NCBI RefSeq assembly: GCF_001487145.1
Contig: NZ_LN913016.1
Coordinates: 682,001-746,000 of the forward strand
DNA from: Anaerococcus rubeinfantis
GTDB taxonomy: Bacteria > Bacillota > Clostridia > Tissierellales > Peptoniphilaceae
Direction of reading: 5' to 3'
DNA length: 64,000 bases
The notes under the pieces are model-generated. The model worked only from the letters and a program-made list of their open reading frames with translations. It searched no databases and was not told where the DNA came from. Below, in pieces: positions 9,364 to 17,780 of this stretch (its first letter is position 1; each line of letters begins with the position of its first letter). Position numbers and translations under genes: made by a program.

Positions 9364-9820
9364 CTTTGATCCTATTACAATCGGACATTTAGATATAATT
9401 AAAAGATTAAATGATATGTTTGATGAGGTAGTCATTGCTATATTGATAAATGAAGCCAAGCACTCTCTTTTCTCAATTAAAGAGAGAAAACAATTAATAG
9501 AAAAAGATATTGAAGAATATAAATTAGAAAATGTAAAAGTAAAAACATTTGAAGGTTTATTGGTCGATTTTGCGAAAAAAGAAAATTCAAAAATAATAGT
9601 TAGGGGAATTAGGGCTATTGCAGATTATGAGTATGAGATGAATATTGCTCAATTCAATACTAATCTTTACCCAGGTCTTGAAACTATATTTTTACTTTCT
9701 GACCCAAAATTCTCGTTTATAAGTTCAAGCGGAGTAAGAGAGCTAGCTAGTTTTGGTGGAGATGTATCTAAATTTGTATCAAAAAATGTAAAAAAAGCTA
9801 TATATGAAAAAATAATCTAG
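9341..9820 (+). CDS. coaD: Phosphopantetheine adenylyltransferase
   Basis: CoaD transfers AMP from ATP to 4'-phosphopantetheine, the penultimate step of CoA synthesis. The 159 residues are the standard size. The start MKVIYPGSFDPITIGHLDI contains the nucleotidyltransferase TxGH motif (residues 13-16), and the C-terminal FISSSGVREL is the ISSS motif that closes the active site. The start lies inside the end of rsmD (23-bp overlap), with no strong ribosome-binding site, which suggests translational coupling. Confidence 0.97.
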   Translation: MKVIYPGSFDPITIGHLDIIKRLNDMFDEVVIAILINEAKHSLFSIKERKQLIEKDIEEYKLENVKVKTFEGLLVDFAKKENSKIIVRGIRAIADYEYEMNIAQFNTNLYPGLETIFLLSDPKFSFISSSGVRELASFGGDVSKFVSKNVKKAIYEKII

Positions 9821-9832
9821 GAGGAAAAAATA

Positions 9833-10315
9833 ATGGCAAATATTAATGAACTTATTGATGAAATTGAAGATATAATGGACAATGCTAGTTCAGTACCATT
9901 TTCAAGAAAAGTTTCTGTAGATCCAGACGAAATTTTTGAAATAGTTAGGGACATGAGAGATTCTCTACCAACAGAAATTAAAAATGCTCAATGGATTAAC
10001 GATGAAAAAGAAAGAATTCTTCAAGAAGCAGATAACGAAGCAAGATCTAAAGTTGAAAATGCAAATAATGAAATTAAAAATTTCAAAGAACAAGCAAAAA
10101 GTCAATATCAAAGAATGATTTCAGAACATCAAATAACAGCCCAAGCAAGACAAGAAGCTCAAAGAATTCTTGAAGAGGCAAACCAAGAGGCTAATAAAAT
10201 TAAACAACAATCTTACCAATACATTGACCAATTATTTACAAAATCAAGTGAAAACTTCAACCAATTGGCTCAATCATTGGAAAAAAATAAACAACATATA
10301 TTAAATCAAAAATAA
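9833..10315 (+). CDS. Conserved coiled-coil protein next to coaD, function unknown
   Basis: The 160-residue product starts MANINELIDEIEDIMDNASS, has a short conserved N-terminal region with a VDPDEIFEIVRDMRDSLP segment, and then a long Ala/Glu/Gln-rich helix (about 60-160) predicted as coiled coil. Homologous genes follow coaD in many Clostridia and are often labelled 'ATPase' or 'ATP synthase subunit B-like' from coiled-coil similarity alone; I see no nucleotide-binding motif. A strong AGGAGG site precedes the ATG. It ends at the bidirectional terminator at 10314. Confidence 0.75.
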   Translation: MANINELIDEIEDIMDNASSVPFSRKVSVDPDEIFEIVRDMRDSLPTEIKNAQWINDEKERILQEADNEARSKVENANNEIKNFKEQAKSQYQRMISEHQITAQARQEAQRILEEANQEANKIKQQSYQYIDQLFTKSSENFNQLAQSLEKNKQHILNQK

Positions 10316-10342
10316 AAAAATCCTCTAGCTTGAGGATTTTTT
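10314..10342. terminator. Bidirectional terminator between the coaD operon and tmcAL
   Basis: A run of A, the stem TCCTC/GAGGA (10321-10325 and 10332-10336) and a run of T give a hairpin with U-tracts in both directions. The stop codon of the minus-strand tmcAL (complement of 10325-10327) lies inside the hairpin. Confidence 0.8.
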
Positions 10343-11500
10343 TATTGAAATTTTTTGCTTGTAATCGTAATCAAAGTCTCTGCCTAAAACTTGTGAATAT
10401 AGGTTAGAGGCTTTGATAATTTGCTTATAAATTATTTTATTGTCCTCATCTAATTTTTCTGTATCTTTTTTTTGAATTATAATATCAAGGTCAGTTTCTT
10501 TAAATAAGGCTAAGGCTTTTTCGTTAAAGGCAAGCACTTTTATGAAATTAATATCAATTTCATTTAAAAAAATTTTATTGTCTAGTAAATAATTTATCAT
10601 AAGTCTTTTTATTCTTGAACTTGTAAATCTTTGACTTGAAGAATTCTTAATGAAATCTTCATAAGATTTATTTTCTCTAACCATTTTTATTAAATAATTA
10701 TCCATTCCTTCCTCAAAACACAAAATATCTGTCATATCTCTTTCTTCTATTAAAATTTTGTAAGAAAAAAGATTATACAAATAATTATTATTAGGAAAAA
10801 AAGAATATTGGTTTTTAAATTCATTGATAAATTTGTAGGAAATTTCTGGCAAGTACTCTTTTATTTTTAAATCATTTATATTATTTCTAATAGAGCTTGA
10901 TGATGCAAAAAAATCAGCCTTCAAGCTTTTATCCTTGTTCATAGATTTTTGTCTTTTTATGGGAAGGGGCTTAATATTTGAATTTAAATTTTTAATTGCC
11001 CTAAAATATTCTAAGGCAAGAATATTATTAGCTGAAAAAAAATTTTTATTTTCGACATATTTAATGGATGAAAGGTAGGAGGCTTTTGCATAGGACATTC
11101 CTTGTTTTAGATAATTTTTTATATCCTTATTTATCTCATCTTTATTATCAAATAAATTTTCACAAGTTTTAAAAAAATCTTTCTCATTTATATTTTCAAT
11201 TCCAAATCCAAGATAATCAACTTTTAATTTGTTTAAAATTTCTATATTTTTTTGGGCAAATAAATTTGCAGACTGTAAAGAAATGAATGAAGGCATTTCT
11301 ATTACAAGATCTGCTGAAATCATGGCTGAATTTGCCCTTTTATATTTATCAATAAGACTGATTTCACCTCTTTGAACAAAGTCTCCACTCATTATAGAAA
11401 TTACTAAATTTGCATTTGTAATTTCTCTTGCTTTTTTTTGTATAAAATTGTGGCCGTTGTGAAACGGATTGTATTCTGATATTATTGCTAATTTTTTCAT
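10325..11500 (-). CDS. tmcAL: tRNA(Met) cytidine acetate ligase
   Basis: This 391-residue nucleotidyltransferase matches the YlbM/TmcAL family. In Bacillus that enzyme activates acetate with ATP to form N4-acetylcytidine at the wobble base of elongator tRNA-Met. The N-terminus MKKLAIISEYNPFHNGHNFI holds the HxGH-type motif (HNGH, residues 14-17). MSGDFVQRGE and the ASSSSIRNNI segment are further family motifs. It is one of two minus-strand genes, convergent with the coaD operon and divergent from efp. The last residues are encoded within the shared terminator. Confidence 0.92.
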   Translation of the reverse strand: MKKLAIISEYNPFHNGHNFIQKKAREITNANLVISIMSGDFVQRGEISLIDKYKRANSAMISADLVIEMPSFISLQSANLFAQKNIEILNKLKVDYLGFGIENINEKDFFKTCENLFDNKDEINKDIKNYLKQGMSYAKASYLSSIKYVENKNFFSANNILALEYFRAIKNLNSNIKPLPIKRQKSMNKDKSLKADFFASSSSIRNNINDLKIKEYLPEISYKFINEFKNQYSFFPNNNYLYNLFSYKILIEERDMTDILCFEEGMDNYLIKMVRENKSYEDFIKNSSSQRFTSSRIKRLMINYLLDNKIFLNEIDINFIKVLAFNEKALALFKETDLDIIIQKKDTEKLDEDNKIIYKQIIKASNLYSQVLGRDFDYDYKQKISIKKSSS

Positions 11501-11516
11501 AATAACTCCTTTATTT

Positions 11517-11546
11517 ATTATATCAAATAGAAAAAAATATAGTGAA
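11517..11546 (-). promoter_or_regulatory. Promoter of tmcAL (minus strand)
   Basis: On the minus strand TTCACT (complement of 11541-11546) and TATAAT (complement of 11517-11522) are 18 bp apart. Transcription would begin about 10 bp upstream of the ATG at 11500, just leaving room for the AGGAG ribosome-binding site. It is back to back with the efp promoter. Confidence 0.55.
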
Positions 11547-11583
11547 AAAATATTTCTATTTATTACATAATTTTACATTTAAA

Positions 11584-11612
11584 TTTAAAAAAGCTAATAA
11601 TAGTGGTATAAT
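11584..11612 (+). promoter_or_regulatory. Extended -10 promoter of the efp operon
   Basis: TGGTATAAT at 11604-11612 is an extended -10 with a perfect TATAAT (11607-11612). The -35 (TTTAAA, 11584-11589) is poor. The 13-bp core GTGGTATAATATT is identical to that of the promoter at 4824-4852. Confidence 0.7.
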
Positions 11613-11640
11613 ATTATAAAAAGACCGATTAGGAGGATAT

Positions 11641-12198
11641 ATGATTTCAGCAAATGATTTAAGAAAAGGAATAACTTTTGAATATGATGGGGACGTTTAT
11701 CAAGTAATTGATTTCCAACACGTAAAACCAGGTAAGGGTGCAGCTTTTGTTAGGGCAAAAATAAAATCTGTAATGCAAGGTGGAAATAAGGATGTAACTT
11801 TTAACCCAAATGAAAAGTTTGAACAAGCTATAATTTCTACAAAAGAAATGCAATACTTATACAATGATGGACAATTGTATTATTTCATGGATCCAGAAAC
11901 TTTTGAACAAATTCCTGTAGATAAGGATGCAGTTTCTGAAGCAATTCCTTATATAAAAGAAAATGATACAGCTACAATGAGATTTTATAAGAACAAACCA
12001 TTTTCTATTGAAGCACCAAATTTTGTAGAGCTTGAAGTTATTAAAACTGAACCAGCAATAAAGGGTGATACAGCAACGAATGTAACAAAACCTGCAGAAG
12101 TTGAAACAGGAGCAATTATAAATGTACCAGTTTTTGTAAATGAGGGAGATGTTATAAAAATTGATACAAGAAAAGGGGAATATTTATCCAGAGTATAA
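11641..12198 (+). CDS. efp: Translation elongation factor P
   Basis: EF-P relieves ribosome stalling at polyproline stretches. The 185-residue protein starts [20 protein letters not shown]. It carries Lys32 in the loop [10 protein letters not shown], the position modified in Bacillus EF-P (Lys32, 5-aminopentanol) and E. coli (Lys34). The C-terminal OB domain ends [17 protein letters not shown] as expected. It has a strong AGGAGG site and heads a long operon. No EF-P-modifying enzyme is visible in the window. Confidence 0.98.
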   Translation: MISANDLRKGITFEYDGDVYQVIDFQHVKPGKGAAFVRAKIKSVMQGGNKDVTFNPNEKFEQAIISTKEMQYLYNDGQLYYFMDPETFEQIPVDKDAVSEAIPYIKENDTATMRFYKNKPFSIEAPNFVELEVIKTEPAIKGDTATNVTKPAEVETGAIINVPVFVNEGDVIKIDTRKGEYLSRV

Positions 12199-12208
12199 AG
12201 GAGAAAGA

Positions 12209-12520
12209 ATGACAAGAAGTTTTAAATTTGGAAGTGTTAAAATTGCAAATGAAACAATTGAAGCTATAGCAAACAAAGCTTCTCTTGAAATAAATGGTGT
12301 AATTGAAACAAATACAAAATCCAATAAAGAAGCTAAAAATACAAAAATATCTGTAATGGATGGTTTTGTAATTATTGACTTAAATCTTGTGCTTAATGCA
12401 GATGTAAATGTAAGAAAAACTATTAAAAATGTTCAAGAAAATGTAAAAAGACAAGTTGAAACTATGACTGGCTTAAAAGTAAAAAGAGTCAATGTCGAAG
12501 TTAATAGTTTAGTATTATAA
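12209..12520 (+). CDS. Asp23/Gls24 family protein (YqhY-like)
   Basis: This 103-residue Asp23/Gls24 protein opens with SFKFGSVKIANETIEAIANK and ends with the family 'VKRVNVEVNSLVL' strand. I choose ATG 12209 because GGAGAAAG precedes it; the longer ORF from 12161 would overlap efp and lacks homology upstream. It lies between efp and nusB, the place YqhY occupies in Bacillus, where its loss perturbs acetyl-CoA carboxylase regulation. It is the second paralogue in this window (see 4886). Its stop overlaps the nusB start (TAATG). Confidence 0.88.
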   Translation: MTRSFKFGSVKIANETIEAIANKASLEINGVIETNTKSNKEAKNTKISVMDGFVIIDLNLVLNADVNVRKTIKNVQENVKRQVETMTGLKVKRVNVEVNSLVL

Positions 12521-12909
12521 TGAATAGAAAAAAGCAAAGAGATTGGGCATTCAAATTAATTTTTGAAGACCAAATTAAAAATATTGAAGATATCGACCAA
12601 GCCCTTATTAATCATGAAATAGATTTAGGTAAAGATTCATTTTTATATGAATCTTTAAAAGCCTATGTGGAAAATTTTGAAAAACTAGAAAAAATAATTA
12701 CGGGTCAAATAGGATCAAGTGGACTAAAAAGACTTTCAAAAGTTGATAGGGCAATTTTATTTTTGAGTGTAAATGAATTTGAAAATTTGGAAATTCCAGT
12801 AAGTGTATCTATCAATGAAGCTGTAAATATAGCAAAAGAATATTCTACAAGCGATGGTTATAAGTTTATAAACAGTGTATTAGGAAAAATTGCAGAAAAG
12901 AGAAAATAA
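12520..12909 (+). CDS. nusB: Transcription antitermination factor NusB
   Basis: This all-helical 129-residue NusB has the typical opening NRKKQRDWAFKLIFEDQIK, the RLSKVDRAILFLSVNEF segment and the C-terminal SINEAVNIAKEYSTSDGYKFINSVLGKI. With NusE (S10) it binds boxA in rRNA leaders for processive antitermination. Length is normal. It overlaps the preceding stop by one base and abuts xseA with no gap. Confidence 0.95.
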   Translation: MNRKKQRDWAFKLIFEDQIKNIEDIDQALINHEIDLGKDSFLYESLKAYVENFEKLEKIITGQIGSSGLKRLSKVDRAILFLSVNEFENLEIPVSVSINEAVNIAKEYSTSDGYKFINSVLGKIAEKRK

Positions 12910-14091
12910 TTGAAATCTTTAAGTGTAAAACAGCTTAATCAATATATAAAAACTTCCTTTAAACACGATCCCTTATTTCAAAATATAAGTATTAAAGGTG
13001 AAATAGCCAATTACAAAATTTCTCACAATCACATATATTTTTCACTAAAAGAAGATAATGAAATTATTGATTGTGTAATTTATTATTATGAAGATAAAAA
13101 TTTAGACCAATACAATAATGGAGACGAAGTTGTTGTTGATGGAAATCTTATATACAACAGCTTTTTTTCTAAGATTTCTATATCAGTAAAAAATATAGAA
13201 AATAAGGGACTGTCAGAAGATTATATTAAATTTTTAAAGCTAAAGGAAGACTTTTATAAAAAAGGTTATTTTGATGAAAGTATAAAGAAAGTTATATGCG
13301 ATTATCCTAAAAATATTGGACTTATAACATCAGACAAATCAGCTGCCATAGTTGATTTTCTTTCAGTTATAAACAAAGAAATATCTGACATAAACATATT
13401 TTTGTATCCAGTTAAAGTTCAAGGATTAAGTGCAAAAGATGAAATAATTAATGCCATAGATATTCTTGATAAAAAAAATCTGGATGCAATTGTCCTAACC
13501 CGTGGTGGTGGGAGCAAGGAAGATTTGAAAGTTTTTAATGAAAAAGATCTTGTAGAAAAAATTTATCATGCCAAAAGTCCAATAATTTCTGCCATAGGCC
13601 ACAAAATTGACTTGTCTTTGACAGACTTAGTAAGTGATTTATCTTTACAAACACCGACAGAGGCAGGCTCATTTTTGGTTAGAAATTACAAAAAAATTAG
13701 GGATCAAATAAATAAAATTTTTATAGATATAAAAAAGACCCTAGATAGAAATATTGAAATTAAAGAATTAAAGCTTAAAAATATGAAAGTAAAGCTTAAC
13801 TCCTATAGCCTTGATAATTTATTAGATTATAAGGCTAAAAGTCTAGATAATATTTTTGAAAAAATAAAAAATAATATCGAAAACAATATAGGAGAAAAAG
13901 AAAAAAATCTTTCGATATTGGGCTTAAAACTTGATTCTTTGAAATCTATTTTGGATATTAGAAAAAAAAGTATTTTTGTTAAGGACATGGATGAAAAATT
14001 TATTTATTCTAAATATTCTTTAAAAAATGAGGATAAGGTAAAAATAATATTTGCAGATGGAGAAGTGAAAGCTGAGATTTATGATGGATAA
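12910..14091 (+). CDS. xseA: Exodeoxyribonuclease VII large subunit
   Basis: XseA is the catalytic subunit of exonuclease VII, which degrades single-stranded DNA from both ends. The 393-residue protein opens with SVKQLNQYIKTSFKHDPLFQ and an OB fold, then shows the conserved catalytic region (GLITSDKSAAIVDFL, VLTRGGGSKEDL, AIGHKIDLSLTDLVSD) and a C-terminal coiled coil. It starts with TTG directly after the nusB stop, and only a weak purine run precedes it, so translation probably depends on coupling to nusB. The C-terminus is slightly shorter than the usual 400-450 residues. Confidence 0.95.
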   Translation: MKSLSVKQLNQYIKTSFKHDPLFQNISIKGEIANYKISHNHIYFSLKEDNEIIDCVIYYYEDKNLDQYNNGDEVVVDGNLIYNSFFSKISISVKNIENKGLSEDYIKFLKLKEDFYKKGYFDESIKKVICDYPKNIGLITSDKSAAIVDFLSVINKEISDINIFLYPVKVQGLSAKDEIINAIDILDKKNLDAIVLTRGGGSKEDLKVFNEKDLVEKIYHAKSPIISAIGHKIDLSLTDLVSDLSLQTPTEAGSFLVRNYKKIRDQINKIFIDIKKTLDRNIEIKELKLKNMKVKLNSYSLDNLLDYKAKSLDNIFEKIKNNIENNIGEKEKNLSILGLKLDSLKSILDIRKKSIFVKDMDEKFIYSKYSLKNEDKVKIIFADGEVKAEIYDG

Positions 14092-14275
14092 TACTTTTGA
14101 AGAAAATTACAAAAAAATGGAATCTTTGCTCAAAGATTTAGAAGATAATAAGGATAATATTGATAAAAGCCTTGAAATTTACAAAGAGGCCAAAGAAATT
14201 TATGATAAACTAAATAAAAAAATCAATGATTATAAGGCGAAGGTTGAAATAATTAATAATGACGAAAATGAATAA
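14081..14275 (+). CDS. xseB: Exodeoxyribonuclease VII small subunit
   Basis: This 64-residue helical protein has the XseB core TFEENYKKMESLLKDLED and KSLEIYKEAKEIYDKLN. XseB binds the coiled coil of XseA in the holoenzyme. It overlaps xseA by 11 bp (ATGATG start) and overlaps the next gene by 17 bp. The next in-frame ATG is 14084. Confidence 0.92.
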   Translation: MMDNTFEENYKKMESLLKDLEDNKDNIDKSLEIYKEAKEIYDKLNKKINDYKAKVEIINNDENE

Positions 14276-15101
14276 AGAAATATTTGATGAAATTTTAATA
14301 AATGATAAAAATCTTATCGACAAGGCAATGGCAAAAAAATTTGAGGATGATAATCCTTTAAAAGAAGCCTTGATTTATGCAAGTGATTCAGGAAAAAGAA
14401 TTAGACCTATTGTATTTTTAGAAACTGTAAAAATGCTTTTGGGAAAAGAGGCAATTGATGAAAAAATAATTGATCTTGCCCTATCACTTGAAATGGTACA
14501 TGCATATTCTTTGGTTCACGATGATATGCCTTGTATGGATAATGATGATTACAGGAGAGGAAAGCTTACAGTTCATAAAAAATTTGGAGAAGATTTAGCA
14601 GTTTTAGTAGGAGATAGTCTACTTACTTTCGCTTTTGAAAATGTCCTAGATTTGAGTATATATGACCAACGTTTTCTTTTGCCTGGAAAATATTTGGCAA
14701 AGGCTTGTGGTAAAGAAGGAATGATAAAGGGGCAAGTTTTTGATATAAAAGCTTGTAAAAATGTAGATTTATCCTACGTTTTAGACGTATATAAAAACAA
14801 AACTGCTAGACTTTTTATGGCAGCTTTGGTAATGGCAGGTCTTTATGCGAAAGCTAGTGATGAGAAAATCAAAAAACTTGAAGACTATGCTTATTATTTG
14901 GGACTTTCTTTTCAATTACAAGATGATATTTTGGACAAATATGATGAAATTGAATTAAATATTTTATCCTGTATTTCTATGGATGAGGCAAAAAAATTAC
15001 TGTTAGACTTTAATAAAAAAGCAAAAGAAAATATTAAAGACTTTAAGGACAATGATTTTCATATTTATTTAATTGATTATTTAACAGAGAGGATTAAATG
15101 A
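14259..15101 (+). CDS. ispA: Polyprenyl (farnesyl/geranyl) diphosphate synthase, with a lost motif
   Basis: This short-chain isoprenyl diphosphate synthase of 280 residues condenses IPP with allylic diphosphates. The first Asp-rich motif DDMPCMD is at 88-94 and is followed by YRRGK; the KTARLF segment is at 181-186. The second Asp motif DDILD is at 222-226. After it the usual 'GKxxGSDxxxxKSTY' stretch is absent: about ten residues seem deleted and replaced by ELNILSCISMDEAKK. That stretch normally supplies a diphosphate-binding Lys. Position between xseB and argR/recN matches Bacillus ispA. Function is therefore likely but perhaps altered. Confidence 0.88.
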   Translation: MTKMNKEIFDEILINDKNLIDKAMAKKFEDDNPLKEALIYASDSGKRIRPIVFLETVKMLLGKEAIDEKIIDLALSLEMVHAYSLVHDDMPCMDNDDYRRGKLTVHKKFGEDLAVLVGDSLLTFAFENVLDLSIYDQRFLLPGKYLAKACGKEGMIKGQVFDIKACKNVDLSYVLDVYKNKTARLFMAALVMAGLYAKASDEKIKKLEDYAYYLGLSFQLQDDILDKYDEIELNILSCISMDEAKKLLLDFNKKAKENIKDFKDNDFHIYLIDYLTERIK

Positions 15102-15550
15102 AAAAGTATACTAGACAAAGACTTATTTTAGATATTATTCAAAATAATGAAGTAAAAACACAGAGTCAACTTTCAAACTTATTAAAAGCTCAAGGAGTAG
15201 ATGCAACCCAAGCTACCATATCTAGAGATATAAAGGAGCTTAGAATTTCAAAAGTACAAACTGATGATTACGATTATAAATATACTGTAATTGATACAGT
15301 TTATGATTCTTTAAATGAAAGAATGGAAAAGATATTTAAGGAATCTGTTCTTTCTGTAGAAAGGTCTTACCAATTAGTTGTAATAAAAACTATTTCTTAT
15401 ACTGCAACTGTTTGTGGTCTATTTATTACAAATGCAAAACTTGAAAATATTGGTGGAATTGTAACAGGTCTTGATACAATATTTATAACACCAAAAAATA
15501 TTGACGAAATTGACGATTTAATTGAAACTTTAAGAAGTATGGTGAAGTAA
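15098..15550 (+). CDS. argR: ArgR/AhrC-family transcriptional regulator
   Basis: The 150-residue protein has the N-terminal winged-helix domain of ArgR (KYTRQRLILDIIQNN, ATISRDIKEL at 39-48) and a C-terminal hexamerisation/effector domain. In canonical ArgR the arginine-binding motif reads GTIAGDDT; here it is GIVTGLDT (residues 120-127), so one of the two ligand-contacting Asp residues is Leu. It may have weak or no arginine response. It overlaps ispA by 4 bp and precedes recN, the usual ahrC-recN context. No arginine biosynthesis gene is in the window. Confidence 0.9.
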   Translation: MKKYTRQRLILDIIQNNEVKTQSQLSNLLKAQGVDATQATISRDIKELRISKVQTDDYDYKYTVIDTVYDSLNERMEKIFKESVLSVERSYQLVVIKTISYTATVCGLFITNAKLENIGGIVTGLDTIFITPKNIDEIDDLIETLRSMVK

Positions 15551-17239
15551 GTGTTAGCTGAGTTATTTATTAATAACCTAGTAATTATTAAAAGAGATCA
15601 TTTGTTTTTTGATAGCGGATTTAATGTTTTGTCTGGAGAAACTGGTTCTGGTAAAAGTTTGATACTTGAAGCTATAAATATAGTTTTGGGAAAAAGAGCT
15701 AACAAGGATATAATTGGAAAATTTGATGATAAAACAATTATTGAAGCAGTTTTTGACCTAGATAATGAAACCATAAAAAAATTAGAAAGCAAAGATATAA
15801 CTTTTGATGATAATAAGCTAATAATTACAAGAACCATAGACCAACAATCATCATCCATTAGAATTAATGGAAGAGTTACAAATCTTTCTTTGGTTAAGGA
15901 AATTTCAGTTTTACTTATAGATATTTATAAGCAAGGTGATTCAAATATATTTATGGATAAGGATAACTACCTAGATATAATTGATGCCTACAAAAAAAAT
16001 GACAATGATATTAAGTTGAAAAATGAAATTAGTAAATTATATAAGGAAAAAAACAATTTACTAAAAAAATTTGAAAATTTCAATTTGAGTGACGAAGAAG
16101 TTTTAAGGGAAAAAGAGCTAATAAATTATCAAATTGATGATATTGAACAAATTGATTTATTAAATATAAATGAAGAAGAAATAGACCAAGAATATAAGAA
16201 ATTAAATTCTATTACTGAGCTTAGGGAAAGTATAGAAAAAAGTGAAGAATTAATTTCTTCATTTGACTATGACCAAGTAAGTATAAGCTCTCTTCTTGCG
16301 AATCTTTCCTCAAATCTATCAGAATTTTCTGGAATTGATAAGAGTATAGAAGAAGTTAATGATAAAATTTATACTCTAATTGATTTGGCAAATGAAGTTT
16401 ATTCTGAGCTTGATTCTTATAAGGAAAATCTTGATCAAAATCCTGAAAGACTTTATGAACTTGAGATGATAAATCAAAAACTTTTTGATTTGAAAAGAAA
16501 ATATGGTAATAATATAGAAGATATTTTAAAATATTACGATAAAATTTCTTTAAGACTTAAAGAATTAGAAAAAATTTCAGATTTTAAGAAAAATATCGAC
16601 AAAGATATTAGAGAAATTGATAAAAAATTAGAAGAAAAGTCTAAAGAACTTTCAAAAATAAGAAAAGATAAGTCGAAAAATCTAGAAAAAGAAATTAAAA
16701 GCGAAATTCAATCACTAAATATAGTAAATGGAGATTTTAAGGTTTTATTTAAGAAAAAAAATATAGATTCAAATGGAATTGATGACATAGATTTTCTAAT
16801 CAAAACCAACAAGGGTGAAGATTTAAAATCCTTGTCAAAAACTGCCTCTGGTGGAGAAGTTTCTCGTATAGTTTTATCCTTTAAAAAAATATTTGCGGAT
16901 TATGATAAAATTGATACCATGATATTTGATGAAATTGATCAAGGAATAAGTGGAAGAACTGCACAAATTGTTGGAGAAAAAATTCTTGATTTATCAAAAG
17001 AAAGGCAAATTCTTGCCATAAGCCATCTTCCACAAATCGCATCTCTTTCAACAAATCATATCCTAATAGAAAAATATGATGAAAAAGATTTGACCATATC
17101 TAAATCTACAAATATTAAGGGAGAAGATAGGACAAAAGAGATAGCAAGATTATTGGCAGGGGTTGATATAACTGACAAAACCATAGAATCTGCCAAAGAA
17201 ATGATTGAAATGGCTAATGATTTAAGAAAAGGAAAATAA
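15551..17239 (+). CDS. recN: DNA repair protein RecN
   Basis: RecN is an SMC-like ATPase acting in double-strand break repair. The 562-residue chain has Walker A GETGSGKS at 29-36, a central coiled coil of roughly 150-380, the ABC-type signature TASGGEVSRI and Walker B ending MIFDEIDQGISGRT (Asp460, Glu461). GTG is the start codon, immediately after the argR stop codon, so translation is probably coupled. Length matches the family. Confidence 0.97.
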   Translation: MLAELFINNLVIIKRDHLFFDSGFNVLSGETGSGKSLILEAINIVLGKRANKDIIGKFDDKTIIEAVFDLDNETIKKLESKDITFDDNKLIITRTIDQQSSSIRINGRVTNLSLVKEISVLLIDIYKQGDSNIFMDKDNYLDIIDAYKKNDNDIKLKNEISKLYKEKNNLLKKFENFNLSDEEVLREKELINYQIDDIEQIDLLNINEEEIDQEYKKLNSITELRESIEKSEELISSFDYDQVSISSLLANLSSNLSEFSGIDKSIEEVNDKIYTLIDLANEVYSELDSYKENLDQNPERLYELEMINQKLFDLKRKYGNNIEDILKYYDKISLRLKELEKISDFKKNIDKDIREIDKKLEEKSKELSKIRKDKSKNLEKEIKSEIQSLNIVNGDFKVLFKKKNIDSNGIDDIDFLIKTNKGEDLKSLSKTASGGEVSRIVLSFKKIFADYDKIDTMIFDEIDQGISGRTAQIVGEKILDLSKERQILAISHLPQIASLSTNHILIEKYDEKDLTISKSTNIKGEDRTKEIARLLAGVDITDKTIESAKEMIEMANDLRKGK

Positions 17240-17240
17240 T

Positions 17241-17780
17241 ATGGATAATTATGAAAAAACGATAAAAGTGGACAATATTTATGAAGGTAAAATTCTTTCA
17301 CTAAGAGTTGAAACTGTAGAAATGCCTGATAAAAAATATTCAAAAAGAGAAATAGTTGACCATATGAAGGGAGTAGGAATTATTGCTTTTGATGGCGAAG
17401 ATTCTATTTATTTGGTTCGCCAATACAGAAAAGCTATAGATGAATTTACCCTAGAAATTCCAGCAGGTCTTGTTGAAGCCAATGAAAAACCAATTGACAC
17501 TGCAAAAAGAGAATTGCAAGAAGAAATTGGTTATAAGCCTTTGGATATAGAATATTTATTTGATATGCATGCATCTCCAGGTTTTACAAATGACAAATTA
17601 TCTTTCTTTTTGGCAAAAAATTTAGAAGAATCAAAATTAGAAGAAGATGAAGATGAATTTTTGGAAAGAAAATCATTTAAAATAGACGATATTTATAACA
17701 TGGTTATAAATGGTGAAATTACAGATGCAAAAACAATTATAGCTGTAATGTATGCAAAAAGATTAATTGATGAAAAATAA
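17241..17780 (+). CDS. nudF: ADP-ribose pyrophosphatase (Nudix hydrolase)
   Basis: The 179-residue protein has a perfect Nudix box (GX5EX7REUXEEXGU) at residues 76-98. The preceding QYRKAIDEFTLEIPAG segment is typical of ADP-ribose pyrophosphatases of the NudF/YqkG type, which hydrolyse ADP-ribose to AMP and ribose-5-phosphate. It starts one base after the recN stop region and overlaps scpA by 11 bp. Confidence 0.9.
   Translation: MDNYEKTIKVDNIYEGKILSLRVETVEMPDKKYSKREIVDHMKGVGIIAFDGEDSIYLVRQYRKAIDEFTLEIPAGLVEANEKPIDTAKRELQEEIGYKPLDIEYLFDMHASPGFTNDKLSFFLAKNLEESKLEEDEDEFLERKSFKIDDIYNMVINGEITDAKTIIAVMYAKRLIDEK

Noticed and set aside
9833-10315. ATP synthase subunit B/H for the coiled-coil gene after coaD
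   Set aside because: Similarity is only coiled-coil composition; it lies far from the ATPase operon and has its own conserved N-terminal region and synteny.
12161-12208. Earlier start of the second Asp23-family gene inside efp
   Set aside because: ATG 12209 has a GGAG site and begins at the conserved region.
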